Below are positions 5,956 to 15,674 of a DNA stretch of 23,249 nucleotides, piece after piece. The translations under genes and the position numbers were made by a program. Positions within the stretch are counted from its first letter, which is position 1; every line of letters begins with the position of its first letter. Under the pieces are notes generated by a model that was given only the letters and a program-made list of their open reading frames with translations, was not told the origin of the DNA and did not search any database. This DNA is from a virus: IMG/VR virus record IMGVR_UViG_3300025671_000552, positions 1 through 23,249 of that record. One strand, written 5' to 3'.

Positions 5956-8433
5956 TTACCGGAAACCGCCTCCTGTTTGAATGATACTACTTGGTGGTAT
6001 GAAAAATGTTTGATCGTTTTCGCGTTCAACGCGACGCTCCATGCGACGAAGATAGCCAGGGTTGATAGTTTCTTGTAGCTGATACCAAATCAAATAATCC
6101 AGAACTGGCTTGGTGTAAAACACGTTTCCAAATGGAAGATTGCTTTTAAAGAACCTAATCCAATCTGGTCTTGCATCTACATCACCACCCAAAACAACAT
6201 CTCTAGTCTTTGCTACGTTATCTGCAAAATCAAATATTGCTGTAGCGCCTGGCCCAGCAACGGTAGCCAACATGCCGCCGCCGTATCTATTAGCTTCACC
6301 GAATAAGAAGTCACCGTATATCCCAGCACCACCACCTTGAAGCATCGCCGCTAATAATGTTTCCTTTGAGGGGGGCCTAACATCCCTTCCTTTGACAAGC
6401 TCCTTAAGCTGCATAACAAAATAACCAAGAACAGTCGTGCCAACGATTGTATTTATTAAAGCCATATTAGCGCCAATGCCGCGCTGTAGTTGTTCGCGCT
6501 TAGTCTTAGCTCCATAACCATACATATGACGTCCATAGACCTTACTAACAGCAGTAACTCCGAACGACTTAAACTGCCCCATGGTCCTGATTGCTTCGCC
6601 AGCTGCGGTGCCAGGTCTGTATCCACGCCGCACCATTGCCCTCTCTCTTGCGCCTGGAGAAATGACTGAGTTATCTACCTCAGAAACCAAAAGAGTAAAC
6701 AGGCTTTCCTTTATTCGTTGATCCTTAATGTTATCTGGCATTAGATACATTCTGCCATCTGGCCCTTTTTCAGTAGCCTTTCTGGCAATATCCCACTGCT
6801 CTTTTCCTATGCCATATATTCCAAGAATCCTTTTTAAATCGTCTTGAATCTTATCAAACTTGTTTGCCGACTCTACGCCAAGATCGTTTGAAATCATTAG
6901 GGCAACGCCACGTTTGTTGCTGTCTGTCCACGGACCCAAGAGGTTTAGTTTAAAAAACTGCCTCATCAACTTGTTGGTGGCGCCAGGAAAATCATCAGCA
7001 GCATTGAAGCGACCATAAAAATTGCCTAATTGACCTTCTAGACCAGCTCCTAACCTGTCAGCATATTCTCTTAGTTTGCCTTTTGGAGCACCTTTGACTA
7101 CAGCGGAAAAGCCATCTGCCCACGCATCTAGCAAAGATCTGCCTTGATATATTCTTGCTGAGGAAATGAAAGCAGTATCAGCTAAAGATGCTAAGAATAC
7201 ACCACCCAACTTTGACATCGTTTGAACGTCCCTTAATCCCTTCATAATAGTAGCAGAGGTAATATTGAAAGGATCGTTAATTTCTCCAGTAACCTCATCC
7301 AAAGCACTTTTAAAATTTACAGCATAAGGAATGCGGCTGTCTCTTCTTTGTATGTCTTTAAGCTTTTGCGGATCTGGATCATCTCTGTATTTAACTTCTA
7401 ATCTATCGATAATCTTATCCATCATCGCTTCTGGATTTGTGCCAAATACCTCCAAAAGAGCTGTAGCCCTAGCGGCTGATTGAAGATCTTCCGTGAATGC
7501 TTCCCTAAGAGAGGCCCGACCAAAATCTTGGTCATAATTGTACCAAGCCTCAGCATCATTAAAGATAAATAAACTGCCCTCACTTTCTTGTCTTGCTAGG
7601 TTTTTTGTACCCTTGAAGGATCTACTTACTTCTGTTCGATGGGTTGTTTTTCTTACGCCCGTTGTAAGGGTGGTGTATGCGCTATCTAAAAAACCCTCAA
7701 TTCGCTCTGGAGCAATTTCCATATTTTCATAATCAAGCTTATCACGAATAGTATTCTTCCAACTGTCTTTGGTTGCTTTGAGCATCTTTGCCCTATCGTG
7801 AACGGTTCCGACAACGCGACCTTGCTTTAGTCTTATGTATGCGCCAGCTTGATTTTCTCTTTGGAGCGCAGCGCGCTGATACTTAAACATTATCTCAGCT
7901 ATAGCTTTTGCATCGGCAGAAGCACCTGGCACACCCTTTGGCTTCTTAAGGTTTAAGTCACCCAGAGCCATAACTACTGATTTCTCAAACTCGCCTTTCA
8001 TATTGTCATACTTTGTAAGTAAGCCCTTAGCCTTTAGATCGCTAATAAGGCCCCCAAAGTAAGAGCTTTCTAATGCTTGACCAATAGCAGCAACAGATCG
8101 ACCCGATTCAAAAAACGGTGAGTTTACACCAACAAGCGCGGCCTCTAAGCCAAGAGATGGATTGCCAACCGCCTCATCAGCGCGCTCAGCAAGAGCAATT
8201 ATTCTTTGCTCTTTTAAGATATTCATGTACCGATTTCGCTTTTCAATTTTGCGAGCTAAATCGGTATCCCTCTTCATTGTTTCGCCGCGAATAAAGATAG
8301 CTGATTCCGCATCGGACAAAGGGAATAATTTAGACTTCTTAACAGCTTCTAAGTCTTGCAAGATTTCATCAATCTGCTCATCACTTAGTCTGTTTCTACT
8401 TGCTCTTTTTGCAACATCCCTACAATCGACCAT
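5956..8433 (-). CDS. Large internal virion (DNA ejection) protein, C-terminal gp16-like
   Basis: From the ATG at 8431-8433 the protein has 825 residues. A longer reading starts at a TTG at 8449-8451, but the ATG overlaps the previous stop as TAATG and has GAGGT four bases upstream, so it is preferred. Most of the protein is charged helix. The last quarter has hydrophobic, Gly/Ala-rich stretches (ANMALINTIVGTTVLGYFVM, then a GGGAGIYGDFLFG region and GGGMLATVAGPGATAIFDF) of the type seen in phage proteins that enter the host membrane during DNA ejection. Size, context after gp14- and gp15-like genes, and position before the fibre fit the T7 gp16 slot. The C-terminus is rich in Arg/Glu and ends QTGGGFR. 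Family assignment rests on context and composition. Confidence 0.8.
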   Translation of the reverse strand: MVDCRDVAKRASRNRLSDEQIDEILQDLEAVKKSKLFPLSDAESAIFIRGETMKRDTDLARKIEKRNRYMNILKEQRIIALAERADEAVGNPSLGLEAALVGVNSPFFESGRSVAAIGQALESSYFGGLISDLKAKGLLTKYDNMKGEFEKSVVMALGDLNLKKPKGVPGASADAKAIAEIMFKYQRAALQRENQAGAYIRLKQGRVVGTVHDRAKMLKATKDSWKNTIRDKLDYENMEIAPERIEGFLDSAYTTLTTGVRKTTHRTEVSRSFKGTKNLARQESEGSLFIFNDAEAWYNYDQDFGRASLREAFTEDLQSAARATALLEVFGTNPEAMMDKIIDRLEVKYRDDPDPQKLKDIQRRDSRIPYAVNFKSALDEVTGEINDPFNITSATIMKGLRDVQTMSKLGGVFLASLADTAFISSARIYQGRSLLDAWADGFSAVVKGAPKGKLREYADRLGAGLEGQLGNFYGRFNAADDFPGATNKLMRQFFKLNLLGPWTDSNKRGVALMISNDLGVESANKFDKIQDDLKRILGIYGIGKEQWDIARKATEKGPDGRMYLMPDNIKDQRIKESLFTLLVSEVDNSVISPGARERAMVRRGYRPGTAAGEAIRTMGQFKSFGVTAVSKVYGRHMYGYGAKTKREQLQRGIGANMALINTIVGTTVLGYFVMQLKELVKGRDVRPPSKETLLAAMLQGGGAGIYGDFLFGEANRYGGGMLATVAGPGATAIFDFADNVAKTRDVVLGGDVDARPDWIRFFKSNLPFGNVFYTKPVLDYLIWYQLQETINPGYLRRMERRVERENDQTFFIPPSSIIQTGGGFR

Positions 8434-10304
8434 TATGACCTCATCACACAAACAGTTGTTTCTTCAATGGTCTCAATATAAGCGCGAGCCTCTAATTCTA
8501 TTGCCTCTATGGCATCAAGTTCTTTTATTTGCTCAGAGGTAAGTTCATTTGCATCCCTAGCCGCCTTAATTAAAACCTCTTCACGAGCGATAATATCATC
8601 AATGTCTTGATTTTCTGTGAACTGAGTTGCCCATTCGTCAAACTTTGCAGAAGCATCTGGATCTGCCGTGGGGTCGCTTCTTGGGTCAATCGCATGACGA
8701 GCTAATAAATCGGCCTGATACTCTTCTATATCTCTGGCGACATCAATCCTAGCATCCATAAGGTTCTTGTTACTTCTGGCCATTTCATCAGAGATAAGAA
8801 CGATTTCATCGTCAGTAACATTTTCAACGCCTTTTTCTTTTAGCTCATCTTTTATATCTTGCCGCCTTGCTTGCTCTGCATCGAAATCATTCAGTGCATC
8901 AGATGACTTCCTCCAATCTTCAGCAGCCTCTGCGTCCTGCCGTGCAAATACAAAGCTTCCTCTCTTCTGATCGTCCAATGCCTTAACTAATTCATTCGTA
9001 TTTCTGCTTGAAATATATCCAGCTTCAAATGCAAATTCCGCCATATCATCAAGATCAAACTTAGAATTTGGGTTGTTAATTCCATTAACAGTTTTTCCGG
9101 TTTTACCTCGATATTCTCTCTTTGACGCGTATCCAATATTACTTAACTCACCCCTAAACGCAGGGGCATTATCATTTATACCGCCAACATCCCTTACAAA
9201 CTGCCCCAAATCAACAGGCTTGCCAGTTACTTTAGGTTTTATCATTTGCACATTTATATCGTGGTCTGTGACATACTGCCTAAGCGCAATTTCAAATGGC
9301 AGCTGCCCACCAGTGTACTGATACATGGATCTAGCTTGCTTGGCGGCTTGCGGAGCCTTAGCGACAATTTCTTCAGCAGCCTTTGGCGGTGGAGGTGTAA
9401 ATCCAGAAACATCCTCTCTAGGTGTTATTGTGGGCTCAACAGACGCAATAACCTCTTTTACGTCTACATCTGGCCTACTAAACATACCGGCGACAGTACC
9501 AATGGCTCCACCTAAGAAGAACCCAGCCCCAACATTGAACAGCGCATCGGACATTGTGTAGTCAAGTTGCTGATCTGCTGAGAGGCCATAATATAAAGGC
9601 TCAGTAAGCAAAGCACCAGCTGTACCCTCTATAGCCCCAACCCTTGCTCTGCCACCTACGCGGCCAAATCTAGCAATCGACGTAGCCTTTCCAGCTTGGC
9701 CAACGACAGGAATAAACATTGTTGCAACTTCAACTGGATCAGCGGCCATTGCCAGCATCCCGCCGCCAAACTTGGCAACGCCAGGCAACAAACCTTCTGG
9801 GCTTCTATTGATGATGGCGTTGCGGATAATCTCTTCTTTTTTACCCTCAGCAATCAACCTTGCCTCTTCAGCAGATGTTCGCTCTGTAAATGTTACGATT
9901 CCATCGTACATTTCGTTAAGCTCTTCTGGCTCAACCATCCTGCCTTCATCTATACTTTGCTGGTGAATAGCGCTTCTTTGAGTTTGATCTTGCTCATAAA
10001 TGTCCTTGAGTTGAGATTGCAAGCTTTCTCGCAGTATTGGATCTGTGGTTGTTTCAAGATCATATTCTATTTGGTATTGGCGCTGCTGTAGCTCTAAGTC
10101 TAACTCCGCTAGCCTGTCGCGCTCAGATGTCGTAAGTGCGCTTATAGACGCTTGAGCTTGCTCAAACTTACGGCTTAACAACGTGCCAGTCATCGGTGTC
10201 TTTGCCATTTCAGAAACAGCACGACCTAAAGAAACTTGCATAGTTTCAGAAAGCCCAGCTCTTAAGAACCTATTATCTGTTTTTAATGGCCTTGGCTGCA
10301 GCAT
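8433..10304 (-). CDS. Internal virion (ejection) protein with hydrophobic Gly/Ala segments
   Basis: The protein has 623 residues. The N-terminal 165 residues are a charged helical region (LAELDLELQQRQYQIEYDLE and following). Residues about 171-205 (GLLPGVAKFGGGMLAMAADP and on) and 250-277 (MSDALFNVGAGFFLGGAIGT and on) are hydrophobic and could insert into a membrane. A proline-rich linker (TPPPPKAAEE, about 304-313) precedes a long acidic helical C-terminal half. No lytic transglycosylase motif of the T7 gp16 N-terminal type is visible. Start and stop both overlap neighbours by one base (TAATG). The position between the gp15-like protein and the 825-aa protein, and the membrane-active look, make a channel or core component likely. 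It may be the N-terminal partner of a split gp16. Confidence 0.78.
   Translation of the reverse strand: MLQPRPLKTDNRFLRAGLSETMQVSLGRAVSEMAKTPMTGTLLSRKFEQAQASISALTTSERDRLAELDLELQQRQYQIEYDLETTTDPILRESLQSQLKDIYEQDQTQRSAIHQQSIDEGRMVEPEELNEMYDGIVTFTERTSAEEARLIAEGKKEEIIRNAIINRSPEGLLPGVAKFGGGMLAMAADPVEVATMFIPVVGQAGKATSIARFGRVGGRARVGAIEGTAGALLTEPLYYGLSADQQLDYTMSDALFNVGAGFFLGGAIGTVAGMFSRPDVDVKEVIASVEPTITPREDVSGFTPPPPKAAEEIVAKAPQAAKQARSMYQYTGGQLPFEIALRQYVTDHDINVQMIKPKVTGKPVDLGQFVRDVGGINDNAPAFRGELSNIGYASKREYRGKTGKTVNGINNPNSKFDLDDMAEFAFEAGYISSRNTNELVKALDDQKRGSFVFARQDAEAAEDWRKSSDALNDFDAEQARRQDIKDELKEKGVENVTDDEIVLISDEMARSNKNLMDARIDVARDIEEYQADLLARHAIDPRSDPTADPDASAKFDEWATQFTENQDIDDIIAREEVLIKAARDANELTSEQIKELDAIEAIELEARAYIETIEETTVCVMRS
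8438..8442 (-). promoter_or_regulatory. Ribosome binding site that fixes the start at 8433
   Basis: The minus-strand sequence GAGGT lies four bases before the ATG at 8431-8433, inside the end of the preceding gene. The alternative in-frame TTG at 8449-8451 lies upstream of this site and has no comparable site of its own. The TAATG stop/start overlap at the ATG supports the same choice. Confidence 0.65.
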
Positions 10305-12634
10305 TATTTTCTGCCTTCTCTGCGGCTAACTTTTGGTTCTTCTACTGGTGTAACCAGCTCTACTTCTATTTGCGGAGCTGGCCCCGTTCTGGCCTCACGG
10401 CGCTCTTCTGCGCTAATTCTTGGAAACACTTGCTTGGCAATTATATTTACGTCTTTAAACAAAACATCGACGTTTGATCCATCAGCCTTTTTAACCACAA
10501 CAAATCTGTCATTTATATTGTAGTGCAAGCGCAAGCCATCGCCCGTTTCATTGTTAAGCCATATTCCATTCGATGAGATACCAGCCAATGTAACAGGCTC
10601 ATCTGCAAATTCTGGCAGATCTGGAAAATCTATTGTTTCAACCTCAAGAAACCTAAGTGCGTTTTCTGTAAGTAAGCGCTGCATGTTTCTATCAATAGTG
10701 CTTGCATTGAGTGTTGGATCTACGGGAACAATGTATAGCCCCTGCTTTCTATTAACAATTTGCTTAGGATCGGCTTCTGGCAATAATTCAGCTACAGAGT
10801 TTTTAACAGCCTCTTGAAGAGTAATGTTACCTTCTTGTAATTTATAACCAGCAAGCTTAACAACAGTTTCATATTGCTGTAGATATATTGATCTAGCCTC
10901 ACCAGCGCTGCCTCGCAGAAATGCCTCTGTGTAATCAGATCCCTCTAAAATTGATCTAACTTCTGTTTTAATATCATTTTTATCAGTTGGAGCCATAGTT
11001 CCAAAAATATCTTTTTCACTTAGAGCAGCTATTTCCGCAAGATCTTGGCGAGTCTCTGGGTTGTCAGTATATAGCGCTTGAACATATTCCGGTTTTAATC
11101 CAGCCCTTCTTAGCTCTTCTGTAAATCCAGCAGAATAATCACCAAGGCTTACGCGCAATGCCTCAAATGTGGTTGCGGCTGTCTCTGTGGGCTGAGACTG
11201 AATAAGGTTTACTACCGCACCAGCAAACGGTTTCGGCATCACGTTCCTAAAACCCTTCGGGGTGTCCATGTCATCGTATTGAGATTGCGCAATTTCACGC
11301 ATCTTCAACAAACCTTGGGCAGCACCAGCAAAATCACCAACATTTAATTTGTCTTGTATATCCTCATAAACGCCCTGTGCTGCATCGTTCGTTGTAAGCA
11401 CATATAGCGCTCCATCCTGAGCTATCGCATTATCGCGCTGCTCTAAGGACTGCTGCCAAGCCAGCAAGGCGGCATCTGCCTTAAGTATTTCCTCTGGAGT
11501 TTTTGCATTATTAGCAGCAGCCTCATAATCAAGAGAAATCTCATCAATTAAATCTGGAGATAAAAAACCAACCGCACCAGTGTTCAGCACATTTTCCTGA
11601 GTTTGCGCCCAATCCGAAAAGATTTCTTCAGCGCCTTCATCGCCAAAAAGATCACGAATGTATTGCTCATCTATTTCAAAGCCTGGAGGTGGAGTACCTC
11701 TTTGCCTTAAAGCCGCCTCAGCATTGCTTAAATCAGTTATAAATTCGTTTTTTCCTTTGTTAATTTCTCTATCAAGATCACTTTGAAGCCTGGAAACAAA
11801 TGACCTATTTTGCTTAAAATCAAAACCAGGAAGAGGGTTTTTTTCGTACTCCTCAAGCAAAACTTTTTTCTGCCCAATAGGCGCTTCGTCAAAGCGAAAA
11901 ATGCGATTAAACTCAAGAGCTTTCGATAATGTTGCGTTTGCGTAATTTACAGATTTTTCTTTACTGGCTCCAATGTCCTGCAAATCACCAGCCAAAGAAT
12001 CTCCTAATTTTTGAAGATCCTCTTGAGTTACGCCTGGCTGCGTTGAGGCATCAATTATTTCCTGACCTCTAACTGTAGCTACCTTGGTTACATTTTCAGC
12101 CGCAGCCGCTTGAGCTTTTTTAAATGCAATATCAGAATATCTGCCTTGATAGGTCATTGCACTATCACCTAGACGAGCAGACAGAACACCAGCAGCAACC
12201 GGATCAACCGCTTGCATAGAGGCTGCGTAGCCATCTTGAATATCTGCCATAGACGCCTCAAACGCAGGCATAGACATATTGCCCTTGTCAGCATCACGAA
12301 CAAGATTTTGCATGTCTTGTTTCGCCAGGCTTTCAATCTCAATAACAGCAATCCGATTAGCAGCATCAAATGCAGCGCGTTCTGCTATTGTAGTAGGCCC
12401 ACCGGCCTCTTGTAGTGCTTGTAGGGTAGGCAAAGCGCCTTCTTCGCGCACACGCTCCTGACCTCGCAATTCCGCTGCTTGAGCGGCCTGTTTAAAGGCA
12501 AAGTCTGACATACGATCTACTTGCTGAGAAATGGTCTGGCCAAGCCTTGCCTGCTCACGCGTAGCCGCAAAGTCCATCTGTTGCGGCTGTCTGGTCTGTA
12601 AGCCGATGCGCTGATATCTGGGAAGGATAGCCAT
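10304..12634 (-). CDS. Internal virion protein, T7 gp15-like
   Basis: The protein has 776 residues, close to T7 gp15 (about 747). It is almost entirely charged and helical, with long Ala/Glu/Gln-rich stretches (LAWQQSLEQRDNAIAQDGAL; DFAGAAQGLLKMREIAQ) and no membrane segment. In T7 this slot encodes the middle ejection protein, which forms part of the periplasmic conduit. It lies eight bases after the gp14-like gene and overlaps the next gene by one base. The C-terminal 100 residues are more beta-like (GIWLNNETGDGLRLHYNIND) and end in a basic tail (KVSRREGRK). The assignment is from size, order and composition; sequence similarity to gp15 itself cannot be judged by eye. Confidence 0.8.
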   Translation of the reverse strand: MAILPRYQRIGLQTRQPQQMDFAATREQARLGQTISQQVDRMSDFAFKQAAQAAELRGQERVREEGALPTLQALQEAGGPTTIAERAAFDAANRIAVIEIESLAKQDMQNLVRDADKGNMSMPAFEASMADIQDGYAASMQAVDPVAAGVLSARLGDSAMTYQGRYSDIAFKKAQAAAAENVTKVATVRGQEIIDASTQPGVTQEDLQKLGDSLAGDLQDIGASKEKSVNYANATLSKALEFNRIFRFDEAPIGQKKVLLEEYEKNPLPGFDFKQNRSFVSRLQSDLDREINKGKNEFITDLSNAEAALRQRGTPPPGFEIDEQYIRDLFGDEGAEEIFSDWAQTQENVLNTGAVGFLSPDLIDEISLDYEAAANNAKTPEEILKADAALLAWQQSLEQRDNAIAQDGALYVLTTNDAAQGVYEDIQDKLNVGDFAGAAQGLLKMREIAQSQYDDMDTPKGFRNVMPKPFAGAVVNLIQSQPTETAATTFEALRVSLGDYSAGFTEELRRAGLKPEYVQALYTDNPETRQDLAEIAALSEKDIFGTMAPTDKNDIKTEVRSILEGSDYTEAFLRGSAGEARSIYLQQYETVVKLAGYKLQEGNITLQEAVKNSVAELLPEADPKQIVNRKQGLYIVPVDPTLNASTIDRNMQRLLTENALRFLEVETIDFPDLPEFADEPVTLAGISSNGIWLNNETGDGLRLHYNINDRFVVVKKADGSNVDVLFKDVNIIAKQVFPRISAEERREARTGPAPQIEVELVTPVEEPKVSRREGRK

Positions 12635-12642
12635 GTCTTAAC

Positions 12643-13101
12643 CTATAATTGTCCGTATCTATATGCGCCCTGTCCAAGCGTACCGGCAGCGCCAACATAA
12701 GAGCTTAACTGAGCTGCTTGCCCCGCTTGTTTGTAAATGCCAGCTTGTGTGCTTGCCTGACCAAGAGCCATAACTGCATTGTCAGCAGCAACATTAAACT
12801 CTCTAACGCCTTCACCTGTTGCAAACTTTTGCAAGGTAGCAGCAGACCCAGATGTGGGATCGGCTCCAACAGCAGAACGAGCAATAATAGCCGCAAGCGT
12901 TTGATTGAGATTGCGCAAGGCATCAACGCCCTTTTGCTTGTACGCAAGTGCCTCAGATCTGCCGCGAAGCTCTGCTTGCCTGGCTTGTTCTTCATATTGC
13001 CTGCGCTGAGCATTACCCGCAGCTATTGATCCAGCAGCAGAAACTCCAGCCATAGCAAGCTGAAAGCCACCACTGGTTACTAATGGAGCTAAAACAGCCA
13101 T
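12643..13101 (-). CDS. Internal virion protein, T7 gp14-like
   Basis: The protein has 152 residues. It has an N-terminal hydrophobic Gly/Ala segment (about 11-27, GFQLAMAGVSAAGSIAA), a charged Gln/Glu/Arg helix (about 29-75, RRQYEEQARQAELRGRSEAL) and an Ala/Gly/Gln-rich C-terminal half ending YVGAAGTLGQGAYRYGQL. This is the typical look of the small ejection protein gp14, which goes into the outer membrane at infection. It sits directly after the nozzle gene (one-base gap) and before the gp15-like gene, the T7 order. Confidence 0.88.
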   Translation of the reverse strand: MAVLAPLVTSGGFQLAMAGVSAAGSIAAGNAQRRQYEEQARQAELRGRSEALAYKQKGVDALRNLNQTLAAIIARSAVGADPTSGSAATLQKFATGEGVREFNVAADNAVMALGQASTQAGIYKQAGQAAQLSSYVGAAGTLGQGAYRYGQL

Positions 13102-13102
13102 A

Positions 13103-15673
13103 TCAATTCCCCACGCTTAAACGATATTCTAAGCCTAGAACGGTCATTGCCAACGGCACATTCTGACTTACAGTTATTTGTCCGGTTCCACTATAGCCCA
13201 GCAAGCCGTGAACGGTTTTAGTGCCGGTAAATGGATCAACAGGTTTGTCTAAAACATTCTCGCCAAGGTTTCTAAACGGAACTTGCTTGCCGTTGATTGT
13301 CATATTCTGAGTGCCATTGACGATTGCATCAACCTGGATGATCCTTTTCTTGAACCCTTGAACAGATCCAGAGGATAAAGTCGGCTCGGCTGGCATTGTT
13401 TTGGCTGTCACCGTATAATCAAGCCCAGCAACGAAGGATGTTGTAGAAGCCGTTGCAAAGTCCACACGGCCATCGTGACTTGCAACCTTAGTGCCATCAA
13501 TCACGCCATCGCGTATAATCTTAACAATTCTATCTCTAAGCCCAGTGCTGGTAACTTCTCCAGCAGCCCCTCCGGACACAGATCTATCTAAAGTAAGATT
13601 TGGATTAAACTTTTGCAGATGATAAGTGTTTGTAATATAGCTACTTACCCATGAATCACCGGCAGCATGAGCATCCCAGAATGCGCCAACAAACAATAAT
13701 ATTCTGGCATAGATATAATTATTACTTGTTACATCAGTAAAAGAAATCGTTGTCGGGCCTGGCCCATAAACAATTCTAATCAAAGTAACGTCACCATTTG
13801 CATTAATGGTTATTGTAGATGTGCCGTTGCCATATGATTCCCAAAACCCAGCATCCAAAGTTCCGACAGCGCCGTTCTTACCGAGATCTGCTCTTGGGTA
13901 GGAGTCAACAGTCTCCAGCAACCAAGCATATACACCACCGTCAGATGCGTCCTTTGTACCGGCAGCGATTTCGTTTATTGCTGCAGCAAGCCCATTGGTT
14001 GTATTCCAATCCATAACAGGAGCTTTAACGATTGTATAAACGTCTGAAATTTCTACACCAACAGCAATAAACTCACCGTCAGTTGTAAACCTACTAGGCG
14101 CAATCACATTCTGGCCAACCAGAATAGAGTAAACAGCCATTGAGCCATCTGTGCCATTTACCACAAACAAGCGATCTGACTCATCTGTAGATGCTGCGCG
14201 ACGAGCAGCAAGATCAACGGGGTTCTTTAGCAAGTGAGAGCTAAGAGCTGAAAGAGGCTGAACCTGATAAGATGCTGTTGTATCGCCAAACTGAAACGCA
14301 TTCAGAGATTTTCCCTGCCTTTGAATAAAGACAGACGCGCCGTTTAAATCTTCGATAGGCACACCAGGCTTAGAACCAAGCCTTGTTTGAGGTCTTATAA
14401 AGAAGCTCGAAGGTGTGATTGGATCATCGCTTGTTTGTATTACAGCGAACTCACCGCCCGTTGTGAATATTCGCAAGTCATTACCTGAGAACAAATTAAC
14501 AATGCTGTTAAGCTGGTTTGTGTTAATCGTTGCCTCAACTGACTCATCGTCAAGACCAGTGCCAGGATTAAAGTCAAAGTAATTAATTACATTAGATCCC
14601 CAGATCGTATTCTGCCTGGACTTAGATCCACCAAAGTACAAACGCCCTTCGTGGAATGCAGCAGACTTAGCCCAGCCCCTTGTGGTTGACCATACGTCCT
14701 CATAGCCATGCTCACTCTCCCAGTTACCGGCTGTAACAGCACTGGTATCAAAGAAGTTTACTTCAACAACAGCCTTCATTTCTGTAGAGGAAACAAACTC
14801 AACATATCGAGCGCGGCCAAAGGTGCTAATAACCTGAGCGTATTCACCAACAGCAGCAGCAGCAAATGGCTCAACCTTGTATCCTGTTGTGTTGTCTGGC
14901 GCTGTAGTCCAGGCTGGATAAACAGTTAGAACCTTTGTGGAAGCAACATAGTCCTCAACATGGCGCGTTTGCCCTGAGCCAGTACCAGATGTTAAAGTAA
15001 TAAACATTCCGTTTGGCTGATCGTCAGAGCTAAAGCTAGATGAGGATTTAAGGGTGATTGTATCAGCCCCGCCAGCCTGTGCCGTTCCTGTGTCTGTCGT
15101 TGCAGCTGAGGCCGTAATTGTAATATTACCAGTGGTGGCGCTAGGCGTAATGGTAAAGTTAGGCTGGTGCGTATCAAACGCATAAGCGTACTGAGGCAAG
15201 TTCGTCAGAGGCAAGTTTTCTAGCGTCCAAGACGTATCGCTGTTTCTCACCAGGCGTTTGGTTTGTAGATCCTCATGGCAGAGAATAAGCGTATCAACCG
15301 CCTGCGTGTAGTTAATCTCATCGAGCATAGCAGCAGTTATATCAGTGGCCGCAATGTAATCGTTACCAGAGGCGTTAATGTTTGTTTGCAGCGCTCCAGC
15401 CTTGAAAACATAGATCCTTTGATTGACCAAAACTAAAAGATAGCTGTCATTTACGCTGAACTCAAAAGGAATGATTTTAAAATCTGTAAACGTAGCACCA
15501 AAGTCATAGATGAACTGAAGCCCATCACGGCGACGAAACCCGCCTTGAGGCTGAATGATTACATTCGTAGCCTCTTCCAAGGCATTCTGATATTGCTGTA
15601 GATCCGTTCTGGCACGAATAAGCGGATCAAGCTCGCCAACCGAGAAATTGGTTTGGAACTGTATTACCCGCAT
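13103..15673 (-). CDS. Tail nozzle protein (tail tubular protein B / gp12-type)
   Basis: The protein has 856 residues. The N-terminus (QTNFSVGELDPLIRARTDLQ, then NVIIQPQGGFRRRDGLQF at about 37-54) is the hallmark of podovirus nozzle proteins, as is HEDLQTKRLVRNSDTSWTLE at about 133-152. The protein forms the distal tube of the short tail. Two segments look inserted. At about 180-268 there is a beta domain containing GTGSGQTRHV and a WTTAPDNTTGYKV end, a module I have seen in many phage structural proteins. At about 554-683 another segment separates YTIVKAPV from YHLQKFNPNLTLDRSV, which in relatives lie closer together as far as I recall. The length is slightly above T7 gp12 (794). One base separates it from genes on both sides. 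Confidence 0.88.
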   Translation of the reverse strand: MRVIQFQTNFSVGELDPLIRARTDLQQYQNALEEATNVIIQPQGGFRRRDGLQFIYDFGATFTDFKIIPFEFSVNDSYLLVLVNQRIYVFKAGALQTNINASGNDYIAATDITAAMLDEINYTQAVDTLILCHEDLQTKRLVRNSDTSWTLENLPLTNLPQYAYAFDTHQPNFTITPSATTGNITITASAATTDTGTAQAGGADTITLKSSSSFSSDDQPNGMFITLTSGTGSGQTRHVEDYVASTKVLTVYPAWTTAPDNTTGYKVEPFAAAAVGEYAQVISTFGRARYVEFVSSTEMKAVVEVNFFDTSAVTAGNWESEHGYEDVWSTTRGWAKSAAFHEGRLYFGGSKSRQNTIWGSNVINYFDFNPGTGLDDESVEATINTNQLNSIVNLFSGNDLRIFTTGGEFAVIQTSDDPITPSSFFIRPQTRLGSKPGVPIEDLNGASVFIQRQGKSLNAFQFGDTTASYQVQPLSALSSHLLKNPVDLAARRAASTDESDRLFVVNGTDGSMAVYSILVGQNVIAPSRFTTDGEFIAVGVEISDVYTIVKAPVMDWNTTNGLAAAINEIAAGTKDASDGGVYAWLLETVDSYPRADLGKNGAVGTLDAGFWESYGNGTSTITINANGDVTLIRIVYGPGPTTISFTDVTSNNYIYARILLFVGAFWDAHAAGDSWVSSYITNTYHLQKFNPNLTLDRSVSGGAAGEVTSTGLRDRIVKIIRDGVIDGTKVASHDGRVDFATASTTSFVAGLDYTVTAKTMPAEPTLSSGSVQGFKKRIIQVDAIVNGTQNMTINGKQVPFRNLGENVLDKPVDPFTGTKTVHGLLGYSGTGQITVSQNVPLAMTVLGLEYRLSVGN

Positions 15674-15674
15674 T

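Noticed and set aside
8433-8451. TTG start at 8449-8451 for the 825-aa ejection protein
   Set aside because: The ATG at 8431-8433 has a close GAGGT and the operon's TAATG overlap; the TTG has neither.
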